The notes beneath the pieces are model-generated. The model had not been told where the DNA came from and searched no databases. It saw only the letters and a list, made by a program, of their open reading frames with translations. From Flavobacterium ranwuense (lineage in GTDB: Bacteria > Bacteroidota > Bacteroidia > Flavobacteriales > Flavobacteriaceae), in NCBI RefSeq assembly GCF_004349315.1, contig NZ_SMLH01000004.1, positions 310,001 to 374,000 of the forward strand: a stretch of DNA of 64,000 nucleotides, written 5' to 3'. The position numbers were made by a program, and so were the translations under genes. Numbering within the stretch: position 1 is the stretch's first letter; each line of letters begins with the position of its first letter. Of the stretch, positions 27,469-36,245 are shown piece after piece.

Positions 27469-29349
27469 TTAATATGGTAAGTAAATGGTATGCCATCCAT
27501 TATTTAGATTGATTTTTGATTTTTTTATTATTCCTTTTGAATTCCTCCAAGTAAGATCAACACTAACAATTTCATTGTTGTTTTTACCAAGACCAAAATG
27601 AAGTTCTGGACTATTTCTTCCAGAATGGCCATTACCGCCATCAACAAAACGCATAAGTTCTTTTCCGTTTTTTAATTTTATTTTTGCGATTGCTCCAATT
27701 GCATATTTAGTTGGACCCTCAATTTTTTCGTCAATTTTAATAGAATTATTAGTAGAATTTAAGGGGAATTTTAGAGACAATCCTAAAAAGGAATTAAAAG
27801 ATTTTGATTTGTTATGATATAGTTTTGAGTCTTCCCATTGGTTGCCCGTTACAAAATCTAGTTTACCATCATGGTCAATATCTGCTATTGCAATGGCTCT
27901 TGTAATTTGATTTTCATCAATACCAATATTTTTTGAAAGGTCAAAATATTTTCCAGATTCAGATTTAACAAAAAAAGGAATATGGGCATTTCCAGATATA
28001 GCATCGCCAGGTTTTAATTGTGGCCAAAAATTAATATCGGCTAATAATTCATCATTTAAAGTTGCTAATTCTTGTAATTCTGGCCAACGATTTGTTTTTC
28101 CTTTTACAAAACCAGTTGCTTGTACAGCTTCGGGTATCATATCATTATTGAAATCTCCAAATTTACAATCCCAACCCCAAGAACTTCTTGACATTCCGAG
28201 ATCTTCACTTTTGTTTTCAAAAGGAGCTATTCCACTTTCAATTAGTTTTTTATCCCCATTATTTATAAATAAGAAGTGGCTTTCATGTAAAGCATAATCA
28301 TCGGCAATATTACTAACAAAAATATCTAGTAAGCCATCATTATTTATATCATACATCTCAGCTCCCATTCCTTTAAATGAATCATTTCCGATTATATTAG
28401 ATTTTAAACTTGTAAACGTTCTTTGACCTTTTAGTTCTTTGAATAGGAGTTTTCCTTTAGTAGATTTATTTAATAAAAGTTTATCTGGACCAAAATCATT
28501 TGATATATATAAATCAGGAACTAAGTCACCATCTATATCACCTGCAGCTACAGCTAAAGTCCAATCATTTGGAAGAGGAAGACCCTTTAGCCAATTCTTA
28601 TCTTCTTTGAAAATAGCCTTCCCATTTTTATCAATTCCTGACCATAAAAAAATTCTATTTCTTGCGCCATTATCACCATGCGACATAGAATGTTGCATAA
28701 TTTGATTTTTGTCTGTACAATTTGGATTGTATAAAATAGACTCATTAGGGAAATAGTTCCCAATAAAAATGTCGGGATGTCCATCAGAATCAAAATCAGC
28801 TATTGTTCCAGTTGTTGAATTCCATGTTTCATTTAGAATTAATTCGGCTTCATCGTATCCTTCATCTGACTTATAAAATAGGATAGGAGATCTTCCAAAA
28901 TACATCACTAAAATGTCTTCTTTACCATCTTCATTAAAATCATTAACTAATAAACCAGAAGGCGCTACTCCTTCGTTCATTGGTAAAGTTTTTACTTCTA
29001 ATTCAAAAGGTAAAAATCGATTACCAGTATTATTAAGTGGCGACACAAAAACTCTATTAAATCTTGGATCAATAGATACAACATCATTTAACAAATTGTC
29101 ATCATCATAATCTATAAAAGCTACAGAGGTTCCAATAGAAGAAATCCATGTGGATAATTTTTCATATTGAGGATGCACTTTTCTTACGAAAATCGGATTC
29201 AAATTTTTTGGATAATACAATATGCTTTTTTCAAAATTAAAATTGGATGATAATTTTGTTTTTTCACTATTGCTAATATCTTTTGGTCTTGCAAAAGCGT
29301 ACAATACTAATAATAGTATAACTGCAATAATTCTTGGAATTTGTTTCAT
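27469..29349 (-). CDS. UnbV, FG-GAP/ASPIC-domain protein (CRTAC1-like, E4-like)
   Basis: A 626-residue exported protein with a signal peptide (IIAVILLLVLYAFARP). At least seven FG-GAP calcium-binding motifs of the DxDxDGxxD type occur: DYDDDNLLND, DFNEDGKEDI, DFDSDGHPDI, DIDGDLVPDL, DINNDGLLDI, DFNNDMIPEA and DIDHDGKLDF, which form a beta-propeller. The C-terminus has the ASPIC/UnbV domain (GGNGHSGRNSPELHFGLG to NLNNGWHTIYLPY). This family was named from enediyne clusters (UnbV) and its place upstream of UnbU-UnbL-PKS is canonical. It lies 24 nt after the TauE/SafE gene. It is presumably periplasmic; its role in warhead maturation is unknown. Confidence 0.93.
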   Translation of the reverse strand: MKQIPRIIAVILLLVLYAFARPKDISNSEKTKLSSNFNFEKSILYYPKNLNPIFVRKVHPQYEKLSTWISSIGTSVAFIDYDDDNLLNDVVSIDPRFNRVFVSPLNNTGNRFLPFELEVKTLPMNEGVAPSGLLVNDFNEDGKEDILVMYFGRSPILFYKSDEGYDEAELILNETWNSTTGTIADFDSDGHPDIFIGNYFPNESILYNPNCTDKNQIMQHSMSHGDNGARNRIFLWSGIDKNGKAIFKEDKNWLKGLPLPNDWTLAVAAGDIDGDLVPDLYISNDFGPDKLLLNKSTKGKLLFKELKGQRTFTSLKSNIIGNDSFKGMGAEMYDINNDGLLDIFVSNIADDYALHESHFLFINNGDKKLIESGIAPFENKSEDLGMSRSSWGWDCKFGDFNNDMIPEAVQATGFVKGKTNRWPELQELATLNDELLADINFWPQLKPGDAISGNAHIPFFVKSESGKYFDLSKNIGIDENQITRAIAIADIDHDGKLDFVTGNQWEDSKLYHNKSKSFNSFLGLSLKFPLNSTNNSIKIDEKIEGPTKYAIGAIAKIKLKNGKELMRFVDGGNGHSGRNSPELHFGLGKNNNEIVSVDLTWRNSKGIIKKSKINLNNGWHTIYLPY

Positions 29350-29372
29350 AATAATAGTATTTCTATTGATGT

Positions 29373-30374
29373 CTAAATTTGATTTTTCTCTAAATATGGG
29401 TTTGAGTTATTGCTAATGGAAATAGTTCTATTTTTTGTTTTGGAAAGAACTCTAAAAAAAAGGTATCCAAAAACAATGATTGAAAAACTAATTCCACAGA
29501 GGTATAATGAAGGTTTTAATATTATTATTGCTCCTAAATATTGAATTATGGTTACTATATATAAAAAATTTGTGACTACATTTCTAGTAACAAGTGTTAT
29601 TAAATAGGCACCTAAAGGAGCAAAAAGCATGACAAAAGGAATTGCACAAAGCCAATAGTTAAAAGCTACTGGTTGAAAATCTTTTAATATAAAAACATGC
29701 ATAAAAAATCCGATTAATGTATTTATAGTCATTAAGACCACGGCTGTTGGTGTGGCAATTTTTTCATTTATTTTATAGTGTAGTGTTAATAGACAGAAAG
29801 TGAATATCCCAACTCCATCGCCAAAAAAAGAAGTTATAACGCCCCCAATAAAGCCAAAAACAATAAGTTTAATAACTTCTATTTTATCTAATGTTATTAT
29901 TTTGTCAATAATTTCTCTGTTTTTATTTTTATTTAATAAATATAAAGCAATTGCAAAACTCAACCATAGTGATACAAATAATAGTTTAATTATTTTTGGA
30001 GGAAATATACCATCTAAAAGATAAATTCCAAATACTAATCCCAAAAAACCTCCAATCGATGCAAAACGGATAGATTTCCATTCAACTGGAATCTTCATTC
30101 CAATTATTAACAAACTAGCAGAAGTCATTCCTATACTTTGTATGGCAAAACAAAAATTTCTTGCAATGCTTGGTGAAATATCTAATAATAGTGTAAATAC
30201 AGGAAAAGCAACTGCGCCACCACCTTCTGAAGTTGCTCCGGCAACAAATGATCCAAAAACCATGGTTAGAGAAACTACCCAATTTTTTTCAAACAAATAA
30301 AAAAGATTGTTGGAGGTCATATAGTAAATCCATATTGATAGTACTCCGACAAGAAAAGTTAAATAGTATTTCAT
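29373..30374 (-). CDS. TauE/SafE-family permease (sulfite/sulfonate exporter type)
   Basis: A 333-residue protein with about eight membrane helices in two pseudo-symmetric halves; each half begins with the family's glycine-rich motif (FVAGATSEGGGAVAFPVF in the first and FIGGVITSFFGDGVGIF in the second). TauE/SafE members move sulfite, sulfonates, sulfoacetate or other small organic anions. It is the first gene of the long minus-strand operon, 24 nt before UnbV. The sulfur carrier and rhodanese genes downstream make a sulfur-related substrate plausible. No clear TAnnTTTG promoter was seen just upstream, where a pseudogene remnant begins. Confidence 0.85.
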   Translation of the reverse strand: MKYYLTFLVGVLSIWIYYMTSNNLFYLFEKNWVVSLTMVFGSFVAGATSEGGGAVAFPVFTLLLDISPSIARNFCFAIQSIGMTSASLLIIGMKIPVEWKSIRFASIGGFLGLVFGIYLLDGIFPPKIIKLLFVSLWLSFAIALYLLNKNKNREIIDKIITLDKIEVIKLIVFGFIGGVITSFFGDGVGIFTFCLLTLHYKINEKIATPTAVVLMTINTLIGFFMHVFILKDFQPVAFNYWLCAIPFVMLFAPLGAYLITLVTRNVVTNFLYIVTIIQYLGAIIILKPSLYLCGISFSIIVFGYLFFRVLSKTKNRTISISNNSNPYLEKNQI

Positions 30375-30419
30375 ATGTGTTTTATTTTTTGTAATATCAA
30401 TTTTTTAAATTCCTTTTTC

Positions 30420-30827
30420 AACAACTCCCCAGTGTCGCATTTGTTACTTGAATCTAAGGTTTGAAAAAGAAAACTCTAAATTATCTAAAAAAGAAGGTTG
30501 CGAAAATGGATTTCCTTCTACATATAGGATTTTCGTAAATTCTAAATGGATTTAACTGCTTAATAGGGTCTATTAATTCTACGACTATAGTTTAAAGAAA
30601 GTGTACTATTATCGTTTGATTTATAACTCACATAGGCTGTTGGAAAGAGTTTTATGCAATTATTTGTGTTAGTTTCATTATAGTTTTTAGAATCCTTAAT
30701 TTATCAACAAAACTTCAGCTAAATTAATAGGGGTGTTTTCATGGTTGACAACTTTACCCGTTACTTTAATCTGTGAAAACGAAACAGAACTATAAATAAG
30801 AACTAAGGCAATAATATTTTTTTTCAT
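30420..30827 (-). pseudogene. Remnant of a TonB-linked outer-membrane beta-barrel gene
   Basis: From ATG 30827 the minus strand reads MKKNIIALVLIYSSVSFSQ (signal peptide) and then IKVTGKVVNHENTPINLAEV, the start of a CarboxypepD-regulatory-like domain, followed by a stop. A short distance on, after a large deletion, LFPTAYVSYKSNDNSTLSLN and YSRRINRPY are readable, matching the barrel region of the flavobacterial outer-membrane beta-barrel family (usual text: YSRRINRP..LNPF), then a stop and degenerate LNPFRIYENP with frame changes. So over 80 percent of a roughly 800-residue gene is lost. It fills the junction between the two biosynthetic loci and lies divergent from lanB. Confidence 0.75.
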
Positions 30828-31047
30828 TGAAATAATAATGTAATTTTTCTGAAGCCAAAACTATATGAAAGGTGTTGTTCAAAACAAACGGTAGTGGTCG
30901 ATATTTATAAATATAGAGTCTAAATTTATAAATTCTTATTAAGCTAAATTATAACCAACTGATTTTTAGACACATTATAAAATACTTTTTTTAATGATTT
31001 TGTAGGTATTTTTAGGAAAATAAGGATTAATTTTTAAAATAATTAGC

Positions 31048-31055
31048 TAATTTTG
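31048..31055 (+). promoter_or_regulatory. Putative -7 element for the lanthipeptide operon
   Basis: TAATTTTG matches the Bacteroidetes -7 consensus TAnnTTTG, 43 nt before the dehydratase start. A good -33 TTG at the expected distance was not found. Confidence 0.45.
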
Positions 31056-31097
31056 GCGCATACAATCTTATAATCGCGCTGTTTTTTTATTGTTTCC

Positions 31098-33356
31098 ATG
31101 CCAAAATCAAAAATAAGTTATCGTTTCTTTTCTTCCTTCATAATAAGAACTCCGGTTTATCCTATTGATTTTTATAAAAATCTAACCAAAGGATTATTTA
31201 TTGAGTCCGATGCAATAAAAGAAATACTTAAAAATGCTCCAATAAATGAAGCGTTGTTTTTGGCATCGCCCGAATTGTATGCCGAAATCCGAAAATGGCT
31301 TACACAAGAAGATTATCCTATTGATAAAGCCAGTAAAATTAAGCTTTCGGTGTTGAAATACTTTATACGAATGTCAACCCGATGTACTCCTTTTGGGCTT
31401 TTTGCGGCTTGTGGTGCGGGCAAACTGGCCAATGAAACGGTTATCAACATCGATAAAGAAAAAAGCTTTCGTAGAAAAACTCGTTTCGACATGCAGTTCC
31501 TAGCAAATTCGGTAAGTGAACTAACAGCAAATCCAACTATCCAAAACCAACTCCTTTTTTATCCCAATTCGACACTTTATCAATTGGGTGATTTTTATAG
31601 ATATGTGGAGTATACTTTGCATCAAAATAAACGAAAGTATTCTCTTGAAGCATTAAAACGTACAGATTACTTAGATTTGATATTGCAAAAAGCGATTGTT
31701 GGTGCCAGGAAAAAAGAATTGGCATTAGTTTTAATTTCTGAAGAAATAAGTAAAAAAGAAGCTATGGAATTTATTGAAGAATTGATTTTCAATCAAATTC
31801 TGGTATCAGAATTGGAACCTACACTTACTGGAAGCTCATCTCTCAATCCATTCTCAGGGGAAAGAGATATCGAAAACATCAATAAAGAGGTAGTAGCGTT
31901 TGGAGGTTTTTATGATAAACTAAATAATCAGTTACTAAAAATTGACACTAAAATAGGAAATTTTATATCTTGTTATGAAGACATAATAGCAACTATTTCC
32001 AAAACAAATATTCCTTTTGATGAAAAATACTTGTTCCAAACCGATTTATTTCTTGATTCTGACAATTTGCAATTGGAAAAGGAATACTCGTTTGAATTAT
32101 TAAGAACAATAGATCTTCTCAATAAAATTTCTGAAAAGCCAAAAAATACAGCATTAGAAAATTTCAAAAAAGCTTTTGTTGAACGATATGAAAGCGAAGC
32201 TATTCCATTAGTTAAAGCACTCGATGTAGAAACAGGAATTGGTTATTTACAGCAAAGCGGTAGTTTTGATGTTACACCATTATTAGATAGTTTAGCAATA
32301 AGGCAAAAAGTAAATCCGGATAATCATCAAATAAGCTTGAATAAAGCGGAGAAAATTATCTACAAGAAATTACAAAATGCCTTGCAGAATAACGAAAACA
32401 ATATCATTTTGAATCTTTCTGACTTTGATAATATTGATTTTTCAGGACAAAATTTACCTGCTACTTTTTCGTGTCTTTTTGAAATTGTTGAAGAACAAGA
32501 AAAAGAATGGGTCGTAATTCAAAGCATTGGTGGTTCGAGTGCTGCCAATTTATTGGCTCGGTTTTGCTATGGGGATTCTGGAATAAATGATTTAGCAAAT
32601 GAAATTACTCAATATGAATCGGAAAATTATTCCGATAAAATCTTAGCCGAAATAGTCCACTTGCCAGAATCAAGAACTGGAAATGTGTTACGAAGACCCA
32701 GTTTTAGAGCCTATGAAATACCTTATTTAGGACAAGCTAGTTTACCTACTTCTCACCAAATAAACATTGAAGATTTAGTACTATTTGTGAAAAATGACCG
32801 CTTAGTTTTGTGGAGCAAAAAACAGGATAAAGAAGTTATACCAAGATTGACTAATGCTCACAATTATTCCTATAATGCGTTACCCATTTATCATTTTTTG
32901 TGTGATATGCAATTTGAAAATTGTAAACCCTCAATTGGACTTCATTGGGACAACTTGGAAAAGCTTTTTGATTATTTTCCTAGAGTGACTATTAAAAATT
33001 GTATTGTATCGAAGGCCAAATGGGTATTTAGCAAAGAAAAACATCCTGAATTTTTTAAAATATTGACTATAAAAGAGATAATTTATGACAAAAATATTTT
33101 TAGTTTTGCGTCACATATTCCGTCTTTGGAGGTTAATGAGCTTTTACCTCAATATGTTTCACTGGCAGATGGAGATAATGCACTGATAATTAATCTAGAG
33201 AATAGTACATGTATTGAAATGCTTATTGAAACTGTTAAAAATAGATCACAATTTGTTTTAGAAGAATTCTTATTTCCTTCAAGCAAAGTGGTTACTGGAA
33301 AAACCGATTGTTATGCAAATCAATTTATTGTAGGATTAAAAAGGGATAAATCATAA
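31098..33356 (+). CDS. Lantibiotic dehydratase, large (glutamylation) part
   Basis: A 752-residue cytoplasmic protein beginning YRFFSSFIIRTPVYPIDFYK, the usual start of LanB N-terminal domains, with the conserved IRMSTRCTPFGLFAACGAG segment at about 92-110 and a later LPESRTGNVLRRPSFRAYEI region. LanB enzymes use glutamyl-tRNA to glutamylate Ser/Thr in a precursor peptide. The family's smaller elimination domain is encoded separately by the next gene (their stop and start overlap in TAATG), a split arrangement known from Bacteroidetes lanthipeptide and thiopeptide clusters. A putative TAnnTTTG element lies just upstream, so this is the first gene of the operon. Confidence 0.92.
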   Translation: MPKSKISYRFFSSFIIRTPVYPIDFYKNLTKGLFIESDAIKEILKNAPINEALFLASPELYAEIRKWLTQEDYPIDKASKIKLSVLKYFIRMSTRCTPFGLFAACGAGKLANETVINIDKEKSFRRKTRFDMQFLANSVSELTANPTIQNQLLFYPNSTLYQLGDFYRYVEYTLHQNKRKYSLEALKRTDYLDLILQKAIVGARKKELALVLISEEISKKEAMEFIEELIFNQILVSELEPTLTGSSSLNPFSGERDIENINKEVVAFGGFYDKLNNQLLKIDTKIGNFISCYEDIIATISKTNIPFDEKYLFQTDLFLDSDNLQLEKEYSFELLRTIDLLNKISEKPKNTALENFKKAFVERYESEAIPLVKALDVETGIGYLQQSGSFDVTPLLDSLAIRQKVNPDNHQISLNKAEKIIYKKLQNALQNNENNIILNLSDFDNIDFSGQNLPATFSCLFEIVEEQEKEWVVIQSIGGSSAANLLARFCYGDSGINDLANEITQYESENYSDKILAEIVHLPESRTGNVLRRPSFRAYEIPYLGQASLPTSHQINIEDLVLFVKNDRLVLWSKKQDKEVIPRLTNAHNYSYNALPIYHFLCDMQFENCKPSIGLHWDNLEKLFDYFPRVTIKNCIVSKAKWVFSKEKHPEFFKILTIKEIIYDKNIFSFASHIPSLEVNELLPQYVSLADGDNALIINLENSTCIEMLIETVKNRSQFVLEEFLFPSSKVVTGKTDCYANQFIVGLKRDKS

Positions 33357-34225
33357 TGAAAGAAATAAAAAGGACTTTCATTCTGGGACAGGATTGGCTA
33401 TATTATAAGATTTATTGTGGGAGTTACTCGGCAGATATTGTTTTGATAGAAAGCATACTGCCAATTGTAGAGGGGTTGCAGCAAAAAAAGCTTATTGACC
33501 AGTGGTTTTTCATACGATACCATGATCCTAAAAATCATTTAAGATTACGTTTTCATTTGCCGAATCCAGATAATCTTCAAGAAATCATAAAATTAACGCA
33601 GCCCTATTTCGGTAAACTGATTGAAAAAGATATCGTTTATGACATAGTAACGGCAACCTATAAAAGAGAAATGGAACGATATGGTAAAACAACTATAACA
33701 GCAGTTGAAAAATTGTTTTATTACCATAGCGAGAAAACACTTCAACTTATTGACAACATTACTCCGGAAGATGATGAAATAGCCCGGATATTTGCTTCGT
33801 TGCAAATGATAGACGATTTATTGGAAGAATTCGAGATGTCTTTGACTCATCGACAAGAGTTCATACACAGTATGCAATTGCAATTCAAAGAAGAACATAA
33901 TATAGGAAAGGACAATACGAAAAAACTAGATCACTTATATAGAAATTATAGAACCGAAATTTCATTGTTTCTTACAGAAAAACAAGAACCACAATATTTA
34001 GAAGGACTCATAGAAATAGTAAAAACAAAAGAAGAGGAAGCCAAAATAATAAAAACCATTTTGAGTAAAATTAAAGAAAACGGCACTACTATTTCACTTG
34101 AATTGATTGCCTCACTCATTCACATGAACATCAATCGTGTTTTTCGATCCAAACAAAGACAATATGAAATGTTATGTTATGATTTCATGAACCGATATTA
34201 CAAAACCAGACTAGCCAGAAAATGA
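33356..34225 (+). CDS. Thiopeptide-type bacteriocin biosynthesis domain protein (LanB C-terminal elimination part)
   Basis: A 289-residue protein with the SpaB C-terminal/lantibiotic-biosynthesis signature: WLYYKIYCGSYSADIVLIES near the start, WFFIRYHDPKNHLRLRFHLP at about 48-66, then TATYKREMERYGKTTITAVE. The RYHDP...HLRLR basic cluster is the glutamate-elimination site region in this family. It should remove the glutamyl groups installed by the partner dehydratase to give Dha/Dhb. It overlaps the upstream gene by one base and the downstream regulator by 4 (ATGA), so all three are translationally coupled. Confidence 0.9.
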   Translation: MKEIKRTFILGQDWLYYKIYCGSYSADIVLIESILPIVEGLQQKKLIDQWFFIRYHDPKNHLRLRFHLPNPDNLQEIIKLTQPYFGKLIEKDIVYDIVTATYKREMERYGKTTITAVEKLFYYHSEKTLQLIDNITPEDDEIARIFASLQMIDDLLEEFEMSLTHRQEFIHSMQLQFKEEHNIGKDNTKKLDHLYRNYRTEISLFLTEKQEPQYLEGLIEIVKTKEEEAKIIKTILSKIKENGTTISLELIASLIHMNINRVFRSKQRQYEMLCYDFMNRYYKTRLARK

Positions 34226-35922
34226 AAAACCCTATTATAATTATTTTATTATTAATTACAACAACTCTTTTTTCTCAAAAAAAGTACCATTTTATTGTTC
34301 CAGAGTCATTACAAAACATGTCTTTTCAAACCTTGGAGAAGCGTTTTGACAATTCTCTTTTTAATAAAAAAAGCCTTGCTATTTATGCTAAAACCTATTA
34401 TAAGAAATCAGAATGGCAAAATGATGAAATAATTAAAGCAAATGGAATGTACATGCTTGCTTATATTTCTAGTGAAGACTCATTGTTTTCTTTAACAGAT
34501 TCAATCATTGCTTTAACAAAAAAAAGGAATGATTTTATTTTTCCTGCAAAAGCTTATATATTAAGAAGCATAATCTTTTTTTCAAATGGACAGTTTAATA
34601 AAGCATTAGTTAATATACTGAATGCAGAAAAATATTCCAGTAAGTCTGGTAATATAGAGCAAAAAACACTAATTAATCAGCAGATTGGTTTAATAAAGAT
34701 TGAATTAGGTAAACCCCAGGAGGCATTAGCTTTGATCATTGAAAATTATAATTATTATAAAAATAAAAAGACAGGTTCTCCTTATTATGTCTATTCTGCC
34801 TGGATATTATCTAATATTTATAATCGTCTTAACAAACCAGATTTAGCTTTATACTATAATGAACTTTTCTTAAAAAAAATGAAAGTAGAAGATCCATATT
34901 ATAAATATTTTATGCTTAATAAAGGAGTTTCATATCATTTAAAAAAACAGTATTCATTAAGTAATAAAATATTAGACGAAGCTATAAATCTGTTAAAAAT
35001 AGATAAAATAAACCAAGCTATAGCATATTATTATAGAGGAGAAAATGTCTTACAAGGTGAAAAAAGCGATCTTAAATCTAAAAAATATTTTGAAAAAGTT
35101 GATTCTATATTAATATCTACAACTGAGTTTACTTCTATTTTACGAAATAATTATCTTCATTTAATTGAAATTTACAGGAAATTAAAAGATAATAATAAGC
35201 AACTTTATTATTTAAACAGGTTAATTGAGATTGACGAAAAATTAAACAAAAATAATGTTGTACTATCTGATAATATGAATCAGAAATATGATACTCCTCA
35301 TTTATTGTTTGAAAAAGAAAAAATTATTGTCAAAATAAATCAAGAAAAATACATCTACATTGGTATTGGATTTATTGTTTTCATTGGATTAGTTTTTTCA
35401 CTCTATTATTTAGTAAAAACTAAAAGAGAAAAACAACTTTTTGAAGAGCGTTTTAAAGTATTGATGGAGCAGCCTAAAAACGAAGTAATTCAGGTAATAG
35501 GCACAATACCAGTTACAACAATTGTGGAAGATAATAAAACAAAATCATTCGATTTACCAAAAGATATTGAAAAAGATTTATTGCAAAAGTTAGCATCATT
35601 TGAAAAAGAGCAAGGTTATTTAGTGATGAATTTAAAACTAACCGATCTTACCAAACAGTTTGACACCAATAGTAGCTATTTGTCAAAAACCATAAACCAT
35701 TTTAAAGATAAAAATTTTAGCCAGTATCTTAACGATTTACGAATCGCATATGTAGTAAAGCATTTGAAAGCGGATAAAAAATTTAGAAAATATACCATAA
35801 AAGCAATTGCCGAAGAAGTAGGTTTTAGTAATTCCGAGTCATTTGCCAAGGCTTTTTATAATCAAACGGGGCTGCAACCCTCCTTTTTTATCAAAAAAAT
35901 AGAGGAGAACAAGGAAATTTAA
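34222..35922 (+). CDS. TPR-containing membrane-anchored AraC-family regulator
   Basis: A 566-residue protein: signal or anchor (IIIILLLITTTLFSQ), TPR-like helical repeats at about 40-360, one membrane helix near 376-398 (YIGIGFIVFIGLVFSLYYLV) and a cytoplasmic AraC DNA-binding domain at the C-terminus (about 455-560, with LTDLTKQFDTNSSYLSKTIN and IKAIAEEVGFSNSESFAKAF). This TPR-TM-HTH18 layout is common in Flavobacteria and links a periplasmic sensor to transcription. Its position between the dehydratase genes and the precursor suggests it controls the lanthipeptide-like locus, perhaps sensing the peptide. The overlap with the upstream gene is 4 nt. Confidence 0.88.
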   Translation: MKNPIIIILLLITTTLFSQKKYHFIVPESLQNMSFQTLEKRFDNSLFNKKSLAIYAKTYYKKSEWQNDEIIKANGMYMLAYISSEDSLFSLTDSIIALTKKRNDFIFPAKAYILRSIIFFSNGQFNKALVNILNAEKYSSKSGNIEQKTLINQQIGLIKIELGKPQEALALIIENYNYYKNKKTGSPYYVYSAWILSNIYNRLNKPDLALYYNELFLKKMKVEDPYYKYFMLNKGVSYHLKKQYSLSNKILDEAINLLKIDKINQAIAYYYRGENVLQGEKSDLKSKKYFEKVDSILISTTEFTSILRNNYLHLIEIYRKLKDNNKQLYYLNRLIEIDEKLNKNNVVLSDNMNQKYDTPHLLFEKEKIIVKINQEKYIYIGIGFIVFIGLVFSLYYLVKTKREKQLFEERFKVLMEQPKNEVIQVIGTIPVTTIVEDNKTKSFDLPKDIEKDLLQKLASFEKEQGYLVMNLKLTDLTKQFDTNSSYLSKTINHFKDKNFSQYLNDLRIAYVVKHLKADKKFRKYTIKAIAEEVGFSNSESFAKAFYNQTGLQPSFFIKKIEENKEI

Positions 35923-36054
35923 TTTTTTTAACGTTATGAAAATAAAATACATACTGATATTTTAAATCGGAATTTATAAATCTAGACTACAGTTATTTTT
36001 TTGTGAAGAAGTAGCACATTACATTCGCCGAAATCTAATTTAAAAAAACAAATC

Positions 36055-36207
36055 ATGAAAAAAAAGACAGTTGAAACAACAAAAAAGTTGTCGTTAGAAA
36101 AATTTAAAATAGCTGAATTAAAAAACCCAAAAGCAATTGTAGGAGGAAATGCAGACGATGGTGGTGGAGTTATAACTGCTGATCCTACTAAAATAAGTCG
36201 AGGTTAA
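36055..36207 (+). CDS. RiPP precursor peptide, class I lanthipeptide type leader, Cys-free core
   Basis: A 50-residue frame: basic start MKKKTVETTKK, then LSLEKFKIAELKNPKAIVGG, the leader pattern of Bacteroidetes class I lanthipeptide precursors (KLSLxKxxIAxL...GG), which places the cleavage site after Gly31. The 19-residue core is NADDGGGVITADPTKISRG: two Thr, one Ser, no Cys, many Gly and Asp. Family knowledge: LanB dehydrates Ser/Thr, but thioether rings need Cys, so this core could only be dehydrated. It lies 132 nt after the regulator and 38 nt before the peptidase gene. The double-Gly site fits the C39 exporter encoded downstream. Supported by position, leader motif and operon content. 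Confidence 0.85.
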   Translation: MKKKTVETTKKLSLEKFKIAELKNPKAIVGGNADDGGGVITADPTKISRG

Positions 36208-36245
36208 AAAAAAATATCCCAGTTTTATCTTTAAAAGATTTATAA

